A stretch of 40,458 nucleotides of DNA from Diphasiastrum complanatum (lineage: Eukaryota > Streptophyta > Lycopodiopsida > Lycopodiales > Lycopodiaceae). A program made the position numbers and the translations under genes. Every line of letters starts with the position of its first letter. Position 1 is the first letter of the stretch. Shown here one piece after another: positions 1 to 10,018 of the stretch. Location of the stretch: contig CM055095.1 of NCBI GenBank assembly GCA_029204225.1, positions 77,397,030-77,437,487 of the forward strand, read 5' to 3'. The notes under the pieces were generated by a model. The model saw only the letters and a program-made list of their open reading frames with translations, did not search any database and had not been told where the DNA came from.

Positions 1-26
1 GTTGATAGCCCAAACTATAGGATTAA

Positions 27-246
27 CATTTACTGAAAACCAGAGCAAATAACAACCAGATAGCTACTGAAAATATGATCTGTTTGTGCCCCATCTACTG
101 CACTTCTAAGAGGAAAAGCGCTGGTTTGACCATTGATCCCCTAAAAAAATTTCAGCCATAAGCTATTTTTCCAAAAATAATAATAATAATAATAATAATA
201 ATAATTTGCGATTCTGGGTTCAAAATCGCAATTCGCTGCAACTATA
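27..246 (+). mobile_element. Non-autonomous hAT-like element N2, copy 1 (3' part)
   Basis: This stretch matches 9074-9308 almost base for base: the same 'catttactgaaaacc' opening, the same run through 'cccctaaaaaaatttcagcc', then a T/A-rich spacer and 'ttgcgattctggg'. It ends in 'gctgcaactata', the counterpart of the 'gtgcaactatg' terminus of the second copy. Only the 3' part lies in the window; the left terminus is outside or diverged. It carries no coding sequence. The larger hAT element is inserted just beyond its right end. Confidence 0.75.
175..204. repeat. (AAT)n microsatellite
   Basis: About ten AAT units inside N2 copy 1. The second N2 copy has a poly-A tract in the same position (about 9219-9236), so this is a length-variable simple repeat within the family. 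Confidence 0.9.
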
Positions 247-249
247 ATT

Positions 250-257
250 CCTACTAC
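250..257. repeat. hAT target-site duplication, left (cctactac)
   Basis: The 8 bases cctactac lie directly left of the terminal CATAG of the hAT element and recur exactly at 6160-6167 directly right of it. Eight-base duplications are the hallmark of hAT insertion. Confidence 0.93.
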
Positions 258-350
258 CATAGGTCCCACGGTACTGGGTACCGCGGATCCCGGTACAGCG
301 GGACCGTACTGGTACCATGGTACCATGTTGGTACCGCGGTACCACAATAT
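258..350 (+). repeat. hAT left terminal and subterminal repeats
   Basis: CATAG terminus followed by repeated self-complementary GGTACC, GGTACCATGGTACC and GGTACCGCGGTACC motifs. hAT transposases bind subterminal repeats, so this is the probable transposase-binding array. An A/T-only block (345-392) follows it. Confidence 0.75.
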
Positions 351-433
351 AATATATTATTTAATATTTAATATTTTTTTAATTTTTTTTTCCTAAACCT
401 ACCCGCCCCCCTCCCATTTCATCTCAAAAAATT

Positions 434-3026
434 TTGCGCCCTGCCATCGCTGTTGTTTTTGCCTACTTGCCTTCTAATTCCTTGCATCGCCCTTCGCCCA
501 CGCAACGCCTTGCCTTGCATCTGACTTGCTTCGCCCTGCCTTCGCCCATTTTCAGCGTCTCTCCAACAGTGAACCCTGCTGTTTTTTTTCCAACAATCCA
601 TCCCTCATTTCATCTGCAATGGTGCAATCCGACCTTTCCGGTATGGGACGAGGTAGACATTGTCAGGCGGGTTGCCGACAAGGCCAACAAGACCAGTCAG
701 AAGATCGTGCGCTGCCGATACTGTCTCGTCGAGTTTGCTACATCCCTCACTCGCCTTAAAGGCCATCTGCTCGGTACACGCACCAAAAATGGTGCCACCT
801 TGAATGCTTCCCCTTGTGGCAGCATGACCGTCCCCGACACGCAGCGACTACTGGACACCAACGGGCCGCGGCTCGTGGCAGGGGAGAACACCATTTCGGA
901 GAGCATTCTCCGATTTTGCACCGCTCCTTATGTGGCTGACTCAGAGTTGCTGCCTGCTAGGCTGGCACGCACGAGGAGAGGGAGTGCATCCTCCTCCATT
1001 CCCTTTGCCCCTTATCTCCCTCAGACAGTTCTGCCTCACGCACCCCCATCTGCTCAGATTCCGGTGGATCCCGTCTCATCGCGTCCGCCAATTGCCACTG
1101 CGGTTCCACCACCACCCACTGTTGCTCGCACTCCCCCAGTCTACGACTTTCTCATGGACTCTTCGCCACCCGAGCAGGCCCGGGATGCTACTACCTGGGC
1201 CTTCGAGGATGTGGAAGAGATCCCTTCTTCCTTCCCTTCCCATCTAGATGACCTCCTCAGCTAGCAGTTTTCGTACCTCATTGCAGATGTTGCCCCTTCA
1301 CCAGTGCACCCCACCTATGCTGCTGCACCCATCCCTGCCAGTGCATCCCACTCTCTCCATTCCACATCTACAGCTGATGCATCCACCAGTGCCCAACCTG
1401 TCGCGTCATCGTCCATTCCCGTCACGGTTGGTGCACCGTGCTGGAGGTCCACCACCCGTCGCCCACCAGGGAGAGCCCTTGTGCAGCAGACCATTCACGG
1501 CGCGCATCAGCTGCACATAGACAGAGAGGCCACACAGGTCGTGGCTAGTCTGATTTACGAGCTGAACCTACCCTTTGCCATCACCGACTCTGAGCCCTTC
1601 AAAAGGGCCTTCCGCCTTGCACAATCTGTCAACCCTAGCTATAGAGTCCCTAGTTCAGAGGTTGTCCGCACACACATGCTGAGGGATAGGGTTGAGTCCT
1701 TGTCTAGAGAGATGGAGCCTCTGCGTCAGCACTGGGCCACTTACGGTTGCAGCATCATCCCCGATGGTTGGACTGATGTCAGGAGGAGGCCGATCCTCAA
1801 CATACTGGTCTCCAGCTACATGGGCACACAGTTTTTGAGGGTAGTGAATTACAGCAGGGGGGAGAGAGTCATATCTACAGAGTTCATGTTTGATGTCATC
1901 AGGTCTTCCATCCTAGCCATAGGCCCACAGCATGTCGTCACGGTGGTGACGAACAATGCCACGAATTGCATTCAGATGGGTGTACTGCTAGAGGCCGAGT
2001 TCTCTCATATTGTTCATACCCCCTGTGCAGCGCACGGCATAGACCTTCTGATGGGGGACATAGGAGCACTTCCCTGGGTTAGAGCCATCGTCCGGGAGGC
2101 CCTCTTCTTGGTGACTTTTGTCACCAGAAAGAGGCATGTTCTTGCCATGTTTCGGGCAATGGTTGCTAGTTTGTTTTTCTGTTAGTGTTAAGTTTTTTCG
2201 TAATGCCCTAAACCACATGTCTCTCACCTGTAGGATGACAGAGCTGAAGTTCATATGGGAGACGCGGTGGAACTACTTCCATAGGAGTATCCACAGCGTT
2301 GCACACATGTTGCATCCCCTCTTCCTCTCTCCGACATAGATCCCAGACAGGGAACTCGAGGCCGATTGGCTTCAGTACATTCACAGGGTGGGTCCACACA
2401 TAGGTTTGGATCCTATCAGGCTCATAGAGGAGCTCGCTGCATTTCGTTTCGGCATGGGCACGTTCGGTCACCCGGCTGCTCAGGATCCAGAGAAAAGGCA
2501 GCTCTCCATTACCTGGTAGACCATGTTCGGCAGCACCTATCCATCCATACAGAGTCTTGCATTGCGGGTCCTTTCACAGGTATGCATCTCATCTCATCCT
2601 CCCTTGTTGTGTTTCGTTGACGTTCCACTCGTGCACGTGTGCTGAACCATTTCATTGCACGTACCACAGGACTGCGTTGCCTCCGTGTGTGAGCGTAATT
2701 GGAGCACATGGGCACTCATTCACCCGAGGAGAAGGAACGGGCTGTCGGTGAGTCAGTTGGAGCGGTTGGTGTTCTGTAGCACTAACACACGTCTCGCCAG
2801 GAGACTGGCGACCATTACGAGCGCATTGCAGGTGAAAAGCTATTCTCCCATTGCATGTTGGTTGACGTCTCACTAGAATGTAGGTTTCAATCTTTGATCA
2901 AGTTGTTTTCCTGACACGCTCAATTTTAGTCTTGCAGACGAAGATATCAGATTTGGAGCGCCAGGTCGACTTGCCTACGGACAACACACATCTCATACCT
3001 GTAGATGACATGGGCACACAGTTGAT

Positions 3027-3063
<37 letters not shown>

Positions 3064-3071
3064 CTTGCCGA

Positions 3072-3128
<57 letters not shown>

Positions 3129-4606
3129 GCTTGAGCACAGAGAGCCTCCATTGTATGAGGCAGATGAGCCAGTGTCAGAGAATGAGCATGACGAGGATGA
3201 GCCCCATTGGGGTTGTGTTTGCCAGACCAGAGAGGGATGAGTCAGATTATACAGGTGCAGGGCACACGCCACGGGCAAGGGTCACAGGTGCATCACGTGG
3301 CAGAGGTGGGACACATGGCACAGATTATATCGGCAGACAGGCAAGGCACACAGGGGGGCCAGTGGCATACCTACCCATGTCGACATGATGGAGGAGGCTC
3401 TTGATAGAGGGCAAAGTGGTTTAGATGCCGATCTCGCAGATATTTGGATGCGTGCAGCACAGAGTCATGGCCGTTACTACGACAACACACCAAAGGAGGC
3501 ACCAGATGACTTTGATTGCACAGATTGGGAGGCCATGCAGGGTCTACAGGGTGCACATGATGAGGCATGGGATGATTCAGAGGTTGGTGCATAGGATGAT
3601 TCAGTTGATGGTGCACAGGATGAGGCCCAGAGCCCAGAGCATTTGTATTCAGATGCCCAGCTGGACGACCTGATTGCCACATTTGATTCAGAGGCCCAAC
3701 AGATGCCAAGTGTCAGGGCATCCCCTTCATCTCTTGCCAGCATGCCATACACAGAGTCACAGCCAGAGCAGCCGCACGAGGTGCCCACAGTTCCTCCAGC
3801 TCCTCAGAGGGTATATGTGCGTCGCACAGCTCCTCCAATGCCATCGATGCCATTCAGGCCTACAGCCCCTCCATCGTCGTCCACTTCTACAGCACCAGGT
3901 CTCCATGGCAGGCCACCTCGCAACGCCCACATCCACAGTGGCTCCTTCAGCTGCTCCTCCAATGGCAGCACCCACTCCACATCCTCCTCCTTTGGCAGCA
4001 CCTACTCCACTGGCTCCCCCTTTGGCAGCACCCAGGATGTACCAGTACCGGCCACCACAGCGCCCCTTTCAGTACATATCGCCGCTGTACTTGCCTCCTT
4101 CACAGCCAGTCCCTCCACCAGCAGCAGCCCCACGGGCACACACTCCAGGAGCTCATCATCCTCGCTCAACTGCACAGGGAGTTCCCTCCTTTGCTTCTCT
4201 ATCCCAGCCGGCCTCAGCTTGGGCCCAGCCTAGCCAGCCAGGTGATTTGCATGGGGGTGACGAGGCATTGACAGCTCCTCTTGTCCGCAAGATACCAAGA
4301 AGGCCCAAGGGTGCACCGAACAAGAAAGACAAGGCACAGAAACTGCCAAGGAGGAGAGGACGACCACGCAAGGCTCCAGGTACAGCTAGAGGTGCAGCAT
4401 TACAGCGAGCTGGAGCAAGTGTTGCTAGTTTGGCTTGCTTGGGGGCTGATGCGGAGGCAGATTGGAATGATGCTAGTGACGAGTCCTCCTCTTCTGATAC
4501 ACAGCCCATGCCAGCTCCAGACATGCACAGATATCGGTTGCGAGAGTCAGCTCGGGGCCCTGAGTTGTCTCCAAAGCATTCGTCTGAATCAAAACCAGAG
4601 CATTGA
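434..4606 (+). pseudogene. hAT transposase gene, decayed (BED finger, DUF659, dimerisation region)
   Basis: Transposase that would bind the element's ends and cut and paste it. Reading frame 434-2185 holds a BED-type zinc finger (CRYC at about 712-723, a His about 45 bases on, then SPC), a Pro/Ser-rich linker and a DUF659-like core containing the conserved IIPDGWTD stretch near 1752-1780. One TAG (1262-1264) splits this otherwise single frame. Exon 2 (about 2234-2579) carries TRWN and an acidic/aromatic block but has TAG at 2337-2339 and 2517-2519. Exon 3 (2670-2831, GT-AG) holds the conserved CERNWSTW...LVF...N.RL dimerisation motif. Exon 4 opens at 2938 with a charged region, an Arg-Glu repeat, then a Pro/Ala-rich tail with an AT-hook-like RRRGRPRK (about 4354-4375), stop at 4604-4606. 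Frame changes occur near 3240-3390 and between 3594 and 3674. The first intron's donor and the true start codon are unresolved. Broken, so scored as a pseudogene. Confidence 0.88.
3031..3123. repeat. (GA)n microsatellite inside transposase exon
   Basis: Two GA runs (3031-3059 and 3075-3123) separated by 'gggagcttgccgagat'. In the transposase frame they read as alternating Arg-Glu, so length changes by two bases would shift the frame. Confidence 0.95.
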
Positions 4607-5105
4607 TTGTGGCTCTGTTGTTTTATTTTTAGCAGTTTCACATCATGTTCCATGTTTGGCAACCAGATGGTCGAACACTGTATTCAGACCATTTTACATA
4701 TTATATTCAGTGTTGGACGTATTCTATTCACTGCACAATCTGTATTTGTCAACTTGTAATTGTGATGTTCTACTTGCAGTTTTACTTCAAATTGTGTGTG
4801 CGTGTTTTCAATTAGTTTTCACTACAGAGATTGAGAGCATATGCAGAACACAGAAATACAACCCCCCTGATAGCATTTCATAAACACATACATCAGATTG
4901 CAATACACAAGGCACGCATTGCACAAAAAACACATCGTACATTAATTCATCAGATGTATCAAAATAACAATATGTATTCCCGCCACATACGGCTGGGGCT
5001 GTTTTTTACACTATGCTAGACACTAAATGTTGTCTCATCTACTGATGAACATTACATAACAACAGTCAGTCACATACGGCTAGACCCCATCTATGCTAAA
5101 CATTC

Positions 5106-5461
5106 CTATGGATCCTCCACTGACTCCTCGCCCTCGTTAGGAGCATTGTTATGTCGCTCTCGCTCTGCCTCCCGGTTACCCCAAGCTGCCTCCTGGCCAG
5201 CCCGACGGCGGGCAGCCCTTTCCCTGACCATGATGAGCTGCCGTTGTGTGAAGTTCATTCCGATCTGCTCATCCAAATCCAGCTCGACAGCGGGAGCAGG
5301 GGCCACAGCGGGGGCGGGGATCTGCAGCTCTGGGTGTCTCTCCCGAGTTTGTCGCAGCATCTCTGCAATGTCTGCCTCTTGCCTTCATTGTGCCTTCGGA
5401 CATCTTCCTCGAGCTTTCTCCTGGCTTCGCCCTCAAGCCTTGGTGGTATGCGCTCTGCCAT
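5106..5461 (-). pseudogene. Antisense charged ORF in the hAT element, one frameshift
   Basis: On the strand opposite the transposase, a start at 5461 (MAERIPPRLEGEARRKLEED) opens a charged, helix-prone frame. It continues in another frame from about 5385 (DIAEMLRQTRERHPEL) to a stop at 5106-5108, so a one-base shift near 5375-5385 links two halves of about 120 residues in all. The second half has an Ala/Pro run, then VRERAARRRAGQEAAWGNRE and an acidic tail. I do not recognise the family. It lies between the transposase 3' end and the right subterminal region, convergent with the transposase. It could be an element-encoded accessory protein or a captured host fragment. Confidence 0.5.
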
Positions 5462-5490
5462 CTCACAACACCCTGTTTCTCGAACTGGCT

Positions 5491-5549
5491 CTCACAATGC
5501 CTCTCACAATAACTCTCACAATGCCTCTCACAGCCTCTCTCTCACAGCC
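5491..5549. repeat. Short tandem repeats (CTCACAATGCCT-like)
   Basis: Four to five degenerate copies of CTCACAATGCCT/CTCACAATAACT/CTCACAGCCT lie immediately upstream (minus-strand sense) of the antisense ORF start at 5461. Position suits a leader or promoter array, but function is not shown. Confidence 0.75.
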
Positions 5550-5705
5550 TCGCGAGTGCCTATTTAACCCCACAGCCTGTTCCCCCATGTGCAGTTGTTG
5601 ATGATCCCTCCATGTGCCCTTGTACCTATCCGCATTAATTGTGATGTGCTAATGTACCTGCTCCATGTACCTGTACCACATGCTGCACTCCGATTGGGTC
5701 CGTAG

Positions 5706-5935
5706 TCTGCTCCCCCACAGTGCCCATGTGACGGTGTACCTGTCCGGATTTGTTCCATGTGCCTCTGTACCTGCCCCCATGTGATGCTCCCCCCTGTGTT
5801 GGTCTCCCATTGGACCCATGGTCTGCTCACCCACAGTGCCCATGTGCTTCTGTACTTGCCCCCATGTGATGCTACCCCCATGTGTTGGTCTCCCATTGGC
5901 CCCTCGGTCTGCTCACCCGCAGTGCCCATGTGCCA
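5706..5935. repeat. Degenerate 86-116-bp tandem repeats near hAT right end
   Basis: The core CAGTGCCCATGTG starts at 5718, 5834 and about 5920, each copy followed by variants of 'tgtacctgcccccatgtgatgct' (split here) and 'gttggtctcccattgg'. The spacing is uneven (116, then 86). Non-coding. Confidence 0.7.
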
Positions 5936-6080
5936 CTGCACCAGTCCCCTGCATCGTGTACTGTACCCTCTTTTTTTACACCCAGAACCCCTTTTTTTAC
6001 TTGTTTTTGTCCTTTTTTGGTAGTTAATATGCAAAAAAAAATTATTAAGTAATTTAAAAACAAAAAAAAAATATTAAAAA

Positions 6081-6159
6081 TGGTACCGCCCTAATACCGC
6101 GGGTCTGAGGGCGGTACCGTACCGGCGGTACCATACCAGCGGTACCACGGGGTACTATG
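6081..6159 (-). repeat. hAT right terminal and subterminal repeats
   Basis: Four GGTACC-containing units (GGTACCGCCC, GCGGTACCGTA, GCGGTACCATA, GCGGTACCACGG) followed by terminal GTACTATG. It mirrors the left array, with an A/T-rich block just inside (6026-6080). Confidence 0.78.
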
Positions 6160-6167
6160 CCTACTAC
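6160..6167. repeat. hAT target-site duplication, right (cctactac)
   Basis: Exact copy of 250-257. Confidence 0.93.
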
Positions 6168-7770
6168 GTATGGCAAATTTTGGTCAAACTTACTAGGCTC
6201 TAGAAATCTACCAAGAAGGCATATTTCATCTGCCTTTTTTCTATTTACTAAACTCTCTCACTGAAGTTTAGTTGATCAGATTTTTCTGTGCACCGATGCG
6301 CAACATAAATTAAATGCGCAACATAATTTGGAAAAATTAAATGATGCAATATAAAACCCAAATGACTTGCCCTCATAAAGCTGAATATAGTCAATCATGT
6401 TCCAATACTTGCACAAAAAATATTTTGGTGCAAATCTGGCAGAAAATGATCATATTCTTGGAGAAATATTACCAGGTATACTGAATGGAATTGCTGCTAA
6501 ACAAACTGATCAGCATGGCTTCAAACAATAGCAGATGAACCAGTGTCTTATTAGACAAAGAGGCAAAAACACAAACAACTCGAGCTAAATATACAAGATA
6601 ACATGCCTGGCAGTATATATGCTCACAGTTCAATTCAGTGTAAAGACTAAAATTTTCTTCAAATAGTGATAGACATGGAAACAAAAAGGAAGAGAATTAT
6701 AACAAACTATTTTGAATAACAGTCTTCAAAATGTATTCAATTATGAAATGAACAAATTTGATAAAAATTGGCGCTTGATAAGTAAAACAAACTGTGAAGA
6801 ATGGCTGCCTTAATATGATGCCAGTACTTAAATGGAGAGACAGAAATACCCTTTCAACCATTCAGTCACAAAAGTATGAATAGAAATGTCAAAAACGAAC
6901 ATGTAACTCTGCACCTCATAAGAGTACACAATTGACAGCAATAATCATCCATGATACATGAAACATTTATTAAGCTTAGCAAAATCAGGAGCTTTTACAA
7001 CGCACAGTTCCCTTCATTGATTGATTCTCAAGAGTTTCTCACAGGCAAAACTTTCAGAAGTATAGACTTTCCTTGATAGCTATTCAACTCAGTTGAGACA
7101 AAGATACAAGTGCACCCTACATCAATAAAATTGTGCAGGCCTGAAGCAGGGTAATACAATCATTAGTAAGAAATATCATCATATAGTCTTCAAGACACTG
7201 AATCAAAAAGCGCTGCTCCTGAGGTGGAGATGGTGTATCTCAATTATTTCCCAAGTACTTCCAGCTAATTAGGGCTTGTTTCCTCCAAGTAAGAACTATA
7301 CTCATCTTTTTGTTCTAATGCATTTGTCGCAGTATATAACCAAAGTTCAAACAATGAAATTGGCATACAATCATGGTTGTTGTGAGATAAAATCATCTAC
7401 TTCCAAATGTACACAGCCGTTTGAAGTGTTTTCTTTCGATTCATACACATGGACAATTCGCAGTGCACCATCACGCATAATATCCACACTACAATCTGCA
7501 ATATTATAAGCCCTAGGAAGCCTACAAAATGTAGTATTATGTACCAGCAACTGCTAGACAACAGAACTACAGTGAATTAGACAACTTCAACAACCATCTT
7601 GAAATTTCTAGCAAATCAACACGAGACGAGGGCTGATATTACTAGCAAAATGTTTAAGCCACAAGCACGTCGAAACTTGATAGTGCATGCCTGGATACTG
7701 TAATGCACTAAGTGAGTGTATCAGAAGTGATACATTGGGTGCACTCAAGAATGTGCCAAGTCTAAAAGGA
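6168..7770. other. Intergenic sequence, nothing recognised
   Basis: A/T-rich with short, unconserved frames only. I see no exon, RNA gene or transposon terminus. It lies downstream of VPS32 beyond the N1 element. Confidence 0.6.
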
Positions 7771-8709
7771 CTCGAGAGCATAGTTCCTAGGAATGGAACA
7801 GAATGCATTCCTAGGACCAGTTCCATACCGTTCCTAGGGCACCCAAGGAATTGTTCCTAGCAAATAGTTCCTTTGGTTAAATTTATTTTTAAAACGTTAA
7901 TTTTTTTTTTTTCAAAACCCCCCTAAAATCCTATTATTTCTTGACTAAAAGGGGTGAAAACCCGTTCATAAAAATGAGCAAAAACTGGTTATTGAGGTCC
8001 CTAAACAAGGGTTTCGTGCATAGAAAAAGGGTCCTTGTTCCTGTCTCTAAGTCCCTAAGTTCATGCATAAAAAAGGGTTTCTATTCTTGTTCATGTTCTT
8101 GTTTCTGCTTCTGTTCCTACTCCTACATTCTTGTTCATGTTCGTAAGTTTGGAAGTAAAGAAAGGGTTCAAAGGAATGGTAAGTTAACAAAGTTTACTAG
8201 GAGCTTTTAATAAACTAGCAGAGCCATGGAACAATGCATTCAGATAACGGAAGAACAATTTGTATCTCAACAAATAATATAGATGGAAATGCAAAAAATC
8301 TCTCTTAATATCAAATAACTATTTTATTAAGAACCATTAACAATCCTAAGATCCTAAGTTCCTAAGTTCGTGCATGTATAGGGCTTCTGTTCCCATTCCT
8401 ATTCATGTTCCTAAGGTATACCTAACCGTTCCTTAGGTACCTTTTATTGTGAAGCTCCACTGATAGACCAAGTTTTAGTGCACTCAAACCCCTCAGTATG
8501 ATGCATTTCAACTTTCAATGTTAAAGAGCAAGAATTTCTCGTCCTCTGTTTTTTTTTTAAACCGTTCCTAAACTTAGGAACGGAACCGTTCCTAAACCCA
8601 TTCCTTAGAAACAGTCGTTTAGGAACAAAATGGCCAGTCCTAAGGAACAGTTCTGTACCATAGTTGCACTGCGTTTCTGAAACGCGTTTCAGAATCGCGT
8701 TCAGAAACG

Positions 8710-8742
8710 TTTTTTTTTTTTTTTTGGGGGGGGGGGGGGGGG
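8710..8742. repeat. Adjacent T and G homopolymers
   Basis: About 16 T followed directly by about 17 G, inside N2 just after the left subterminal repeats. Lengths may be affected by sequencing error. Confidence 0.85.
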
Positions 8743-9017
8743 TTTGGGCAATATGGGTATCAGATGAAAGCTCTAATTAAGAGCATTATTACTGTGTAAT
8801 TTGCCGACTGTTTCGGGTGTAGGATGGTCCAGTTCAGGTGCATTGATTCATGTTGGGTTCTGTCAAGGATAAAAATTCAAAACTAACCTCTAGCCTGTCT
8901 GTTACGATCACAGATGGTCCCAATAAGTGTGTTTTCGCTCAGGGAGTTGGAAGGCCAAGTCATGAAGAGGCCTTACCGTCGGGGCCGGGGTCTACCGGCA
9001 GCCCCCGGACCCTGCCG

Positions 9018-9038
9018 TTGGGGGGCGTTGCCCCCCAA
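9018..9038. repeat. GC-rich perfect hairpin
   Basis: TTGGGGGGC, a 3-base loop (GTT), then GCCCCCCAA: a 9-bp perfect stem. It is the centre of a GC-rich patch absent from the aligned part of N2 copy 1, and may be a small insertion. Confidence 0.8.
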
Positions 9039-9358
9039 ACCCCCACCGGGTACCTCCCCCCGAACCCCCTGAGCATTTATTGAAAACCAGAGCAAATAAC
9101 AACCAAATAGCTATTGAAAATAAGATCTGTTTGTGCCCCATCTACTGCACTTCTGAGAGGCAAAACGCTCGTTTGACCATTGATCCCCTAAAAAAATTTC
9201 AGCCATAAGTTATTTTTCCAAAAAAAAAAAAAAAAATTTGCGATTCTGGGAGGAGAAACGCGGTTTCCGAAACGTCTCCTCCCAGAAACGCGATTCTGTG
9301 CAACTATGTTCTGTACCCCTAAGAAAAAATCTTAGGAATGGGTATCTATGCTCAGGAG

Positions 9359-9811
9359 AGAACGCAGGAGCCAAAACACAAATAAAACTTCAGACAGGAG
9401 ATGCTTGGTATTTTTTGACATCTTCACAATTAGATATAACCATTATACCATTGCATGTTGACAAATAGCAGCACATTCTGACTTAAATCTGACTGAAGCT
9501 AATTCTGCCAATCAATTATAAAAGACAGATAAGTTTTGAATTACAATAGGCATGGCTAAAACAGTGTATGCCGCCAACAGCATCCAAATAAATAATGACC
9601 TCTAAACAGATTGACTTTGACTGCCATGTCTTATTACATGATAAAAGTAAACACCAGTGCAGAGTGAAAAATAAAACAAACACAGAAGCCAATCTTGAAT
9701 ACCTTTTTGGAGTATCTAGCACAAGCACCAACACTGACAAATTTTCAGCCGAGTCTGGTAGTACACTAGACATGCTACCTTCCACCAAATAAAAGTTTTC
9801 CACATGTCTTG
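9359..9811 (-). other. Probable VPS32 3' untranslated region and downstream flank
   Basis: Lies directly after the VPS32 stop codon and before the N1 element. It is T-rich on the minus strand, with no canonical AATAAA; variants such as TTTATTTT and TTATAATTG occur. A minus frame 9516-9803 here has no family features. The polyadenylation site cannot be fixed. Confidence 0.45.
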
Positions 9812-10018
9812 CTACAATGCCATTTCTGCCTGCAGCGCCGCCAACTCTTCATCCTCTTCACTTTTCTGAGGAGCAATCCTCTGAGGAACAGGTTGAGATG
9901 GACGCCTCTGTGGGGGAACAGAAGGTAGCTGTGTGGCTGGAGCACTTATCGAAGGTTGCAGCAGTTGTTCTTCCAACTCTGCTCCTTCCAATTCTTCTAA
10001 TTCGGCTTCCAGTTCATC
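9812..10018 (-). CDS. VPS32: VPS32 coding exon 6 (residues 156-223, stop)
   Basis: 207 bases after acceptor cttttccag. It encodes DELEAELEELEG, a Pro/Gln-rich linker with QRRPSQPVPQR, the C-terminal helix, and TAG at 9812-9814. Confidence 0.96.
   Translation of the reverse strand, partial: DELEAELEELEGAELEEQLLQPSISAPATQLPSVPPQRRPSQPVPQRIAPQKSEEDEELAALQAEMAL

Larger units (their letters stand above)
258..6159 (+). mobile_element. Complete hAT DNA transposon (5.9 kb)
   Basis: The element runs between exact 8-bp duplications (cctactac). Its ends are short imperfect terminal inverted repeats: CATAGGTCCCACGGTAC on the left against CATAGTACCCCGTGGTAC when the right end is read inward. Both ends carry dense copies of GGTACC/GCGGTACC palindromes over about 80-95 bp. 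Inside are a plus-strand transposase region (434-4606) with BED finger, DUF659-type core and hAT dimerisation region, and a short minus-strand ORF (5106-5461). At 5,902 bp it is longer than Ac-type elements (about 4.6 kb). The perfect duplication and few disabling mutations suggest a fairly recent insertion. Autonomous activity is unlikely because the transposase frame is broken. Confidence 0.92.
8659..9308. mobile_element. Non-autonomous hAT-like element N2, copy 2 (650 bp)
   Basis: Perfect 11-bp terminal inverted repeats, catagttgcac (8659-8669) and gtgcaactatg (9298-9308), flanked by an exact 8-bp duplication ttctgtac (8651-8658 and 9309-9316). Subterminal parts carry GAAACGCG/CGCGTTTC and AGAATCGCG palindromic repeats. 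The interior has an adjacent T-run and G-run (about 8710-8742) and a GC-rich patch (about 8976-9075). No coding capacity. It sits inside N1, so it inserted later. Confidence 0.9.
7779..9350. mobile_element. Non-autonomous hAT-like element N1, interrupted by N2
   Basis: Both ends begin with CATAG reading inward, followed by repeated TTCCTAGG/TTCCTAAG/GTTCCTAAACTTAGGAAC motifs that form many small palindromes near each end. Flanks are ctcgagag (7771-7778) and ctcaggag (9351-9358), which agree at 6 of 8 bases and look like a decayed duplication. Removing N2 plus its duplication (658 bp) leaves about 914 bp without coding capacity. Two internal blocks near 8055-8100 and 8360-8410 resemble each other (ctaagttc(a/g)tgcat...). 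Confidence 0.68.

Noticed and set aside
141-347. Tyr-rich minus-strand ORF
   Set aside because: Produced by the (AAT)n microsatellite and the hAT terminal palindromes; not a gene.
2898-3278. Ser-Leu repeat ORFs on the minus strand
   Set aside because: Shadows of the GA microsatellite opposite the transposase exon.
5706-5935. Possible CRISPR-like array
   Set aside because: Units are long, diverged and unevenly spaced, inside a eukaryotic transposon.
9516-9803. 95-residue minus-strand ORF after VPS32
   Set aside because: Lies in the probable 3' UTR; no family features.
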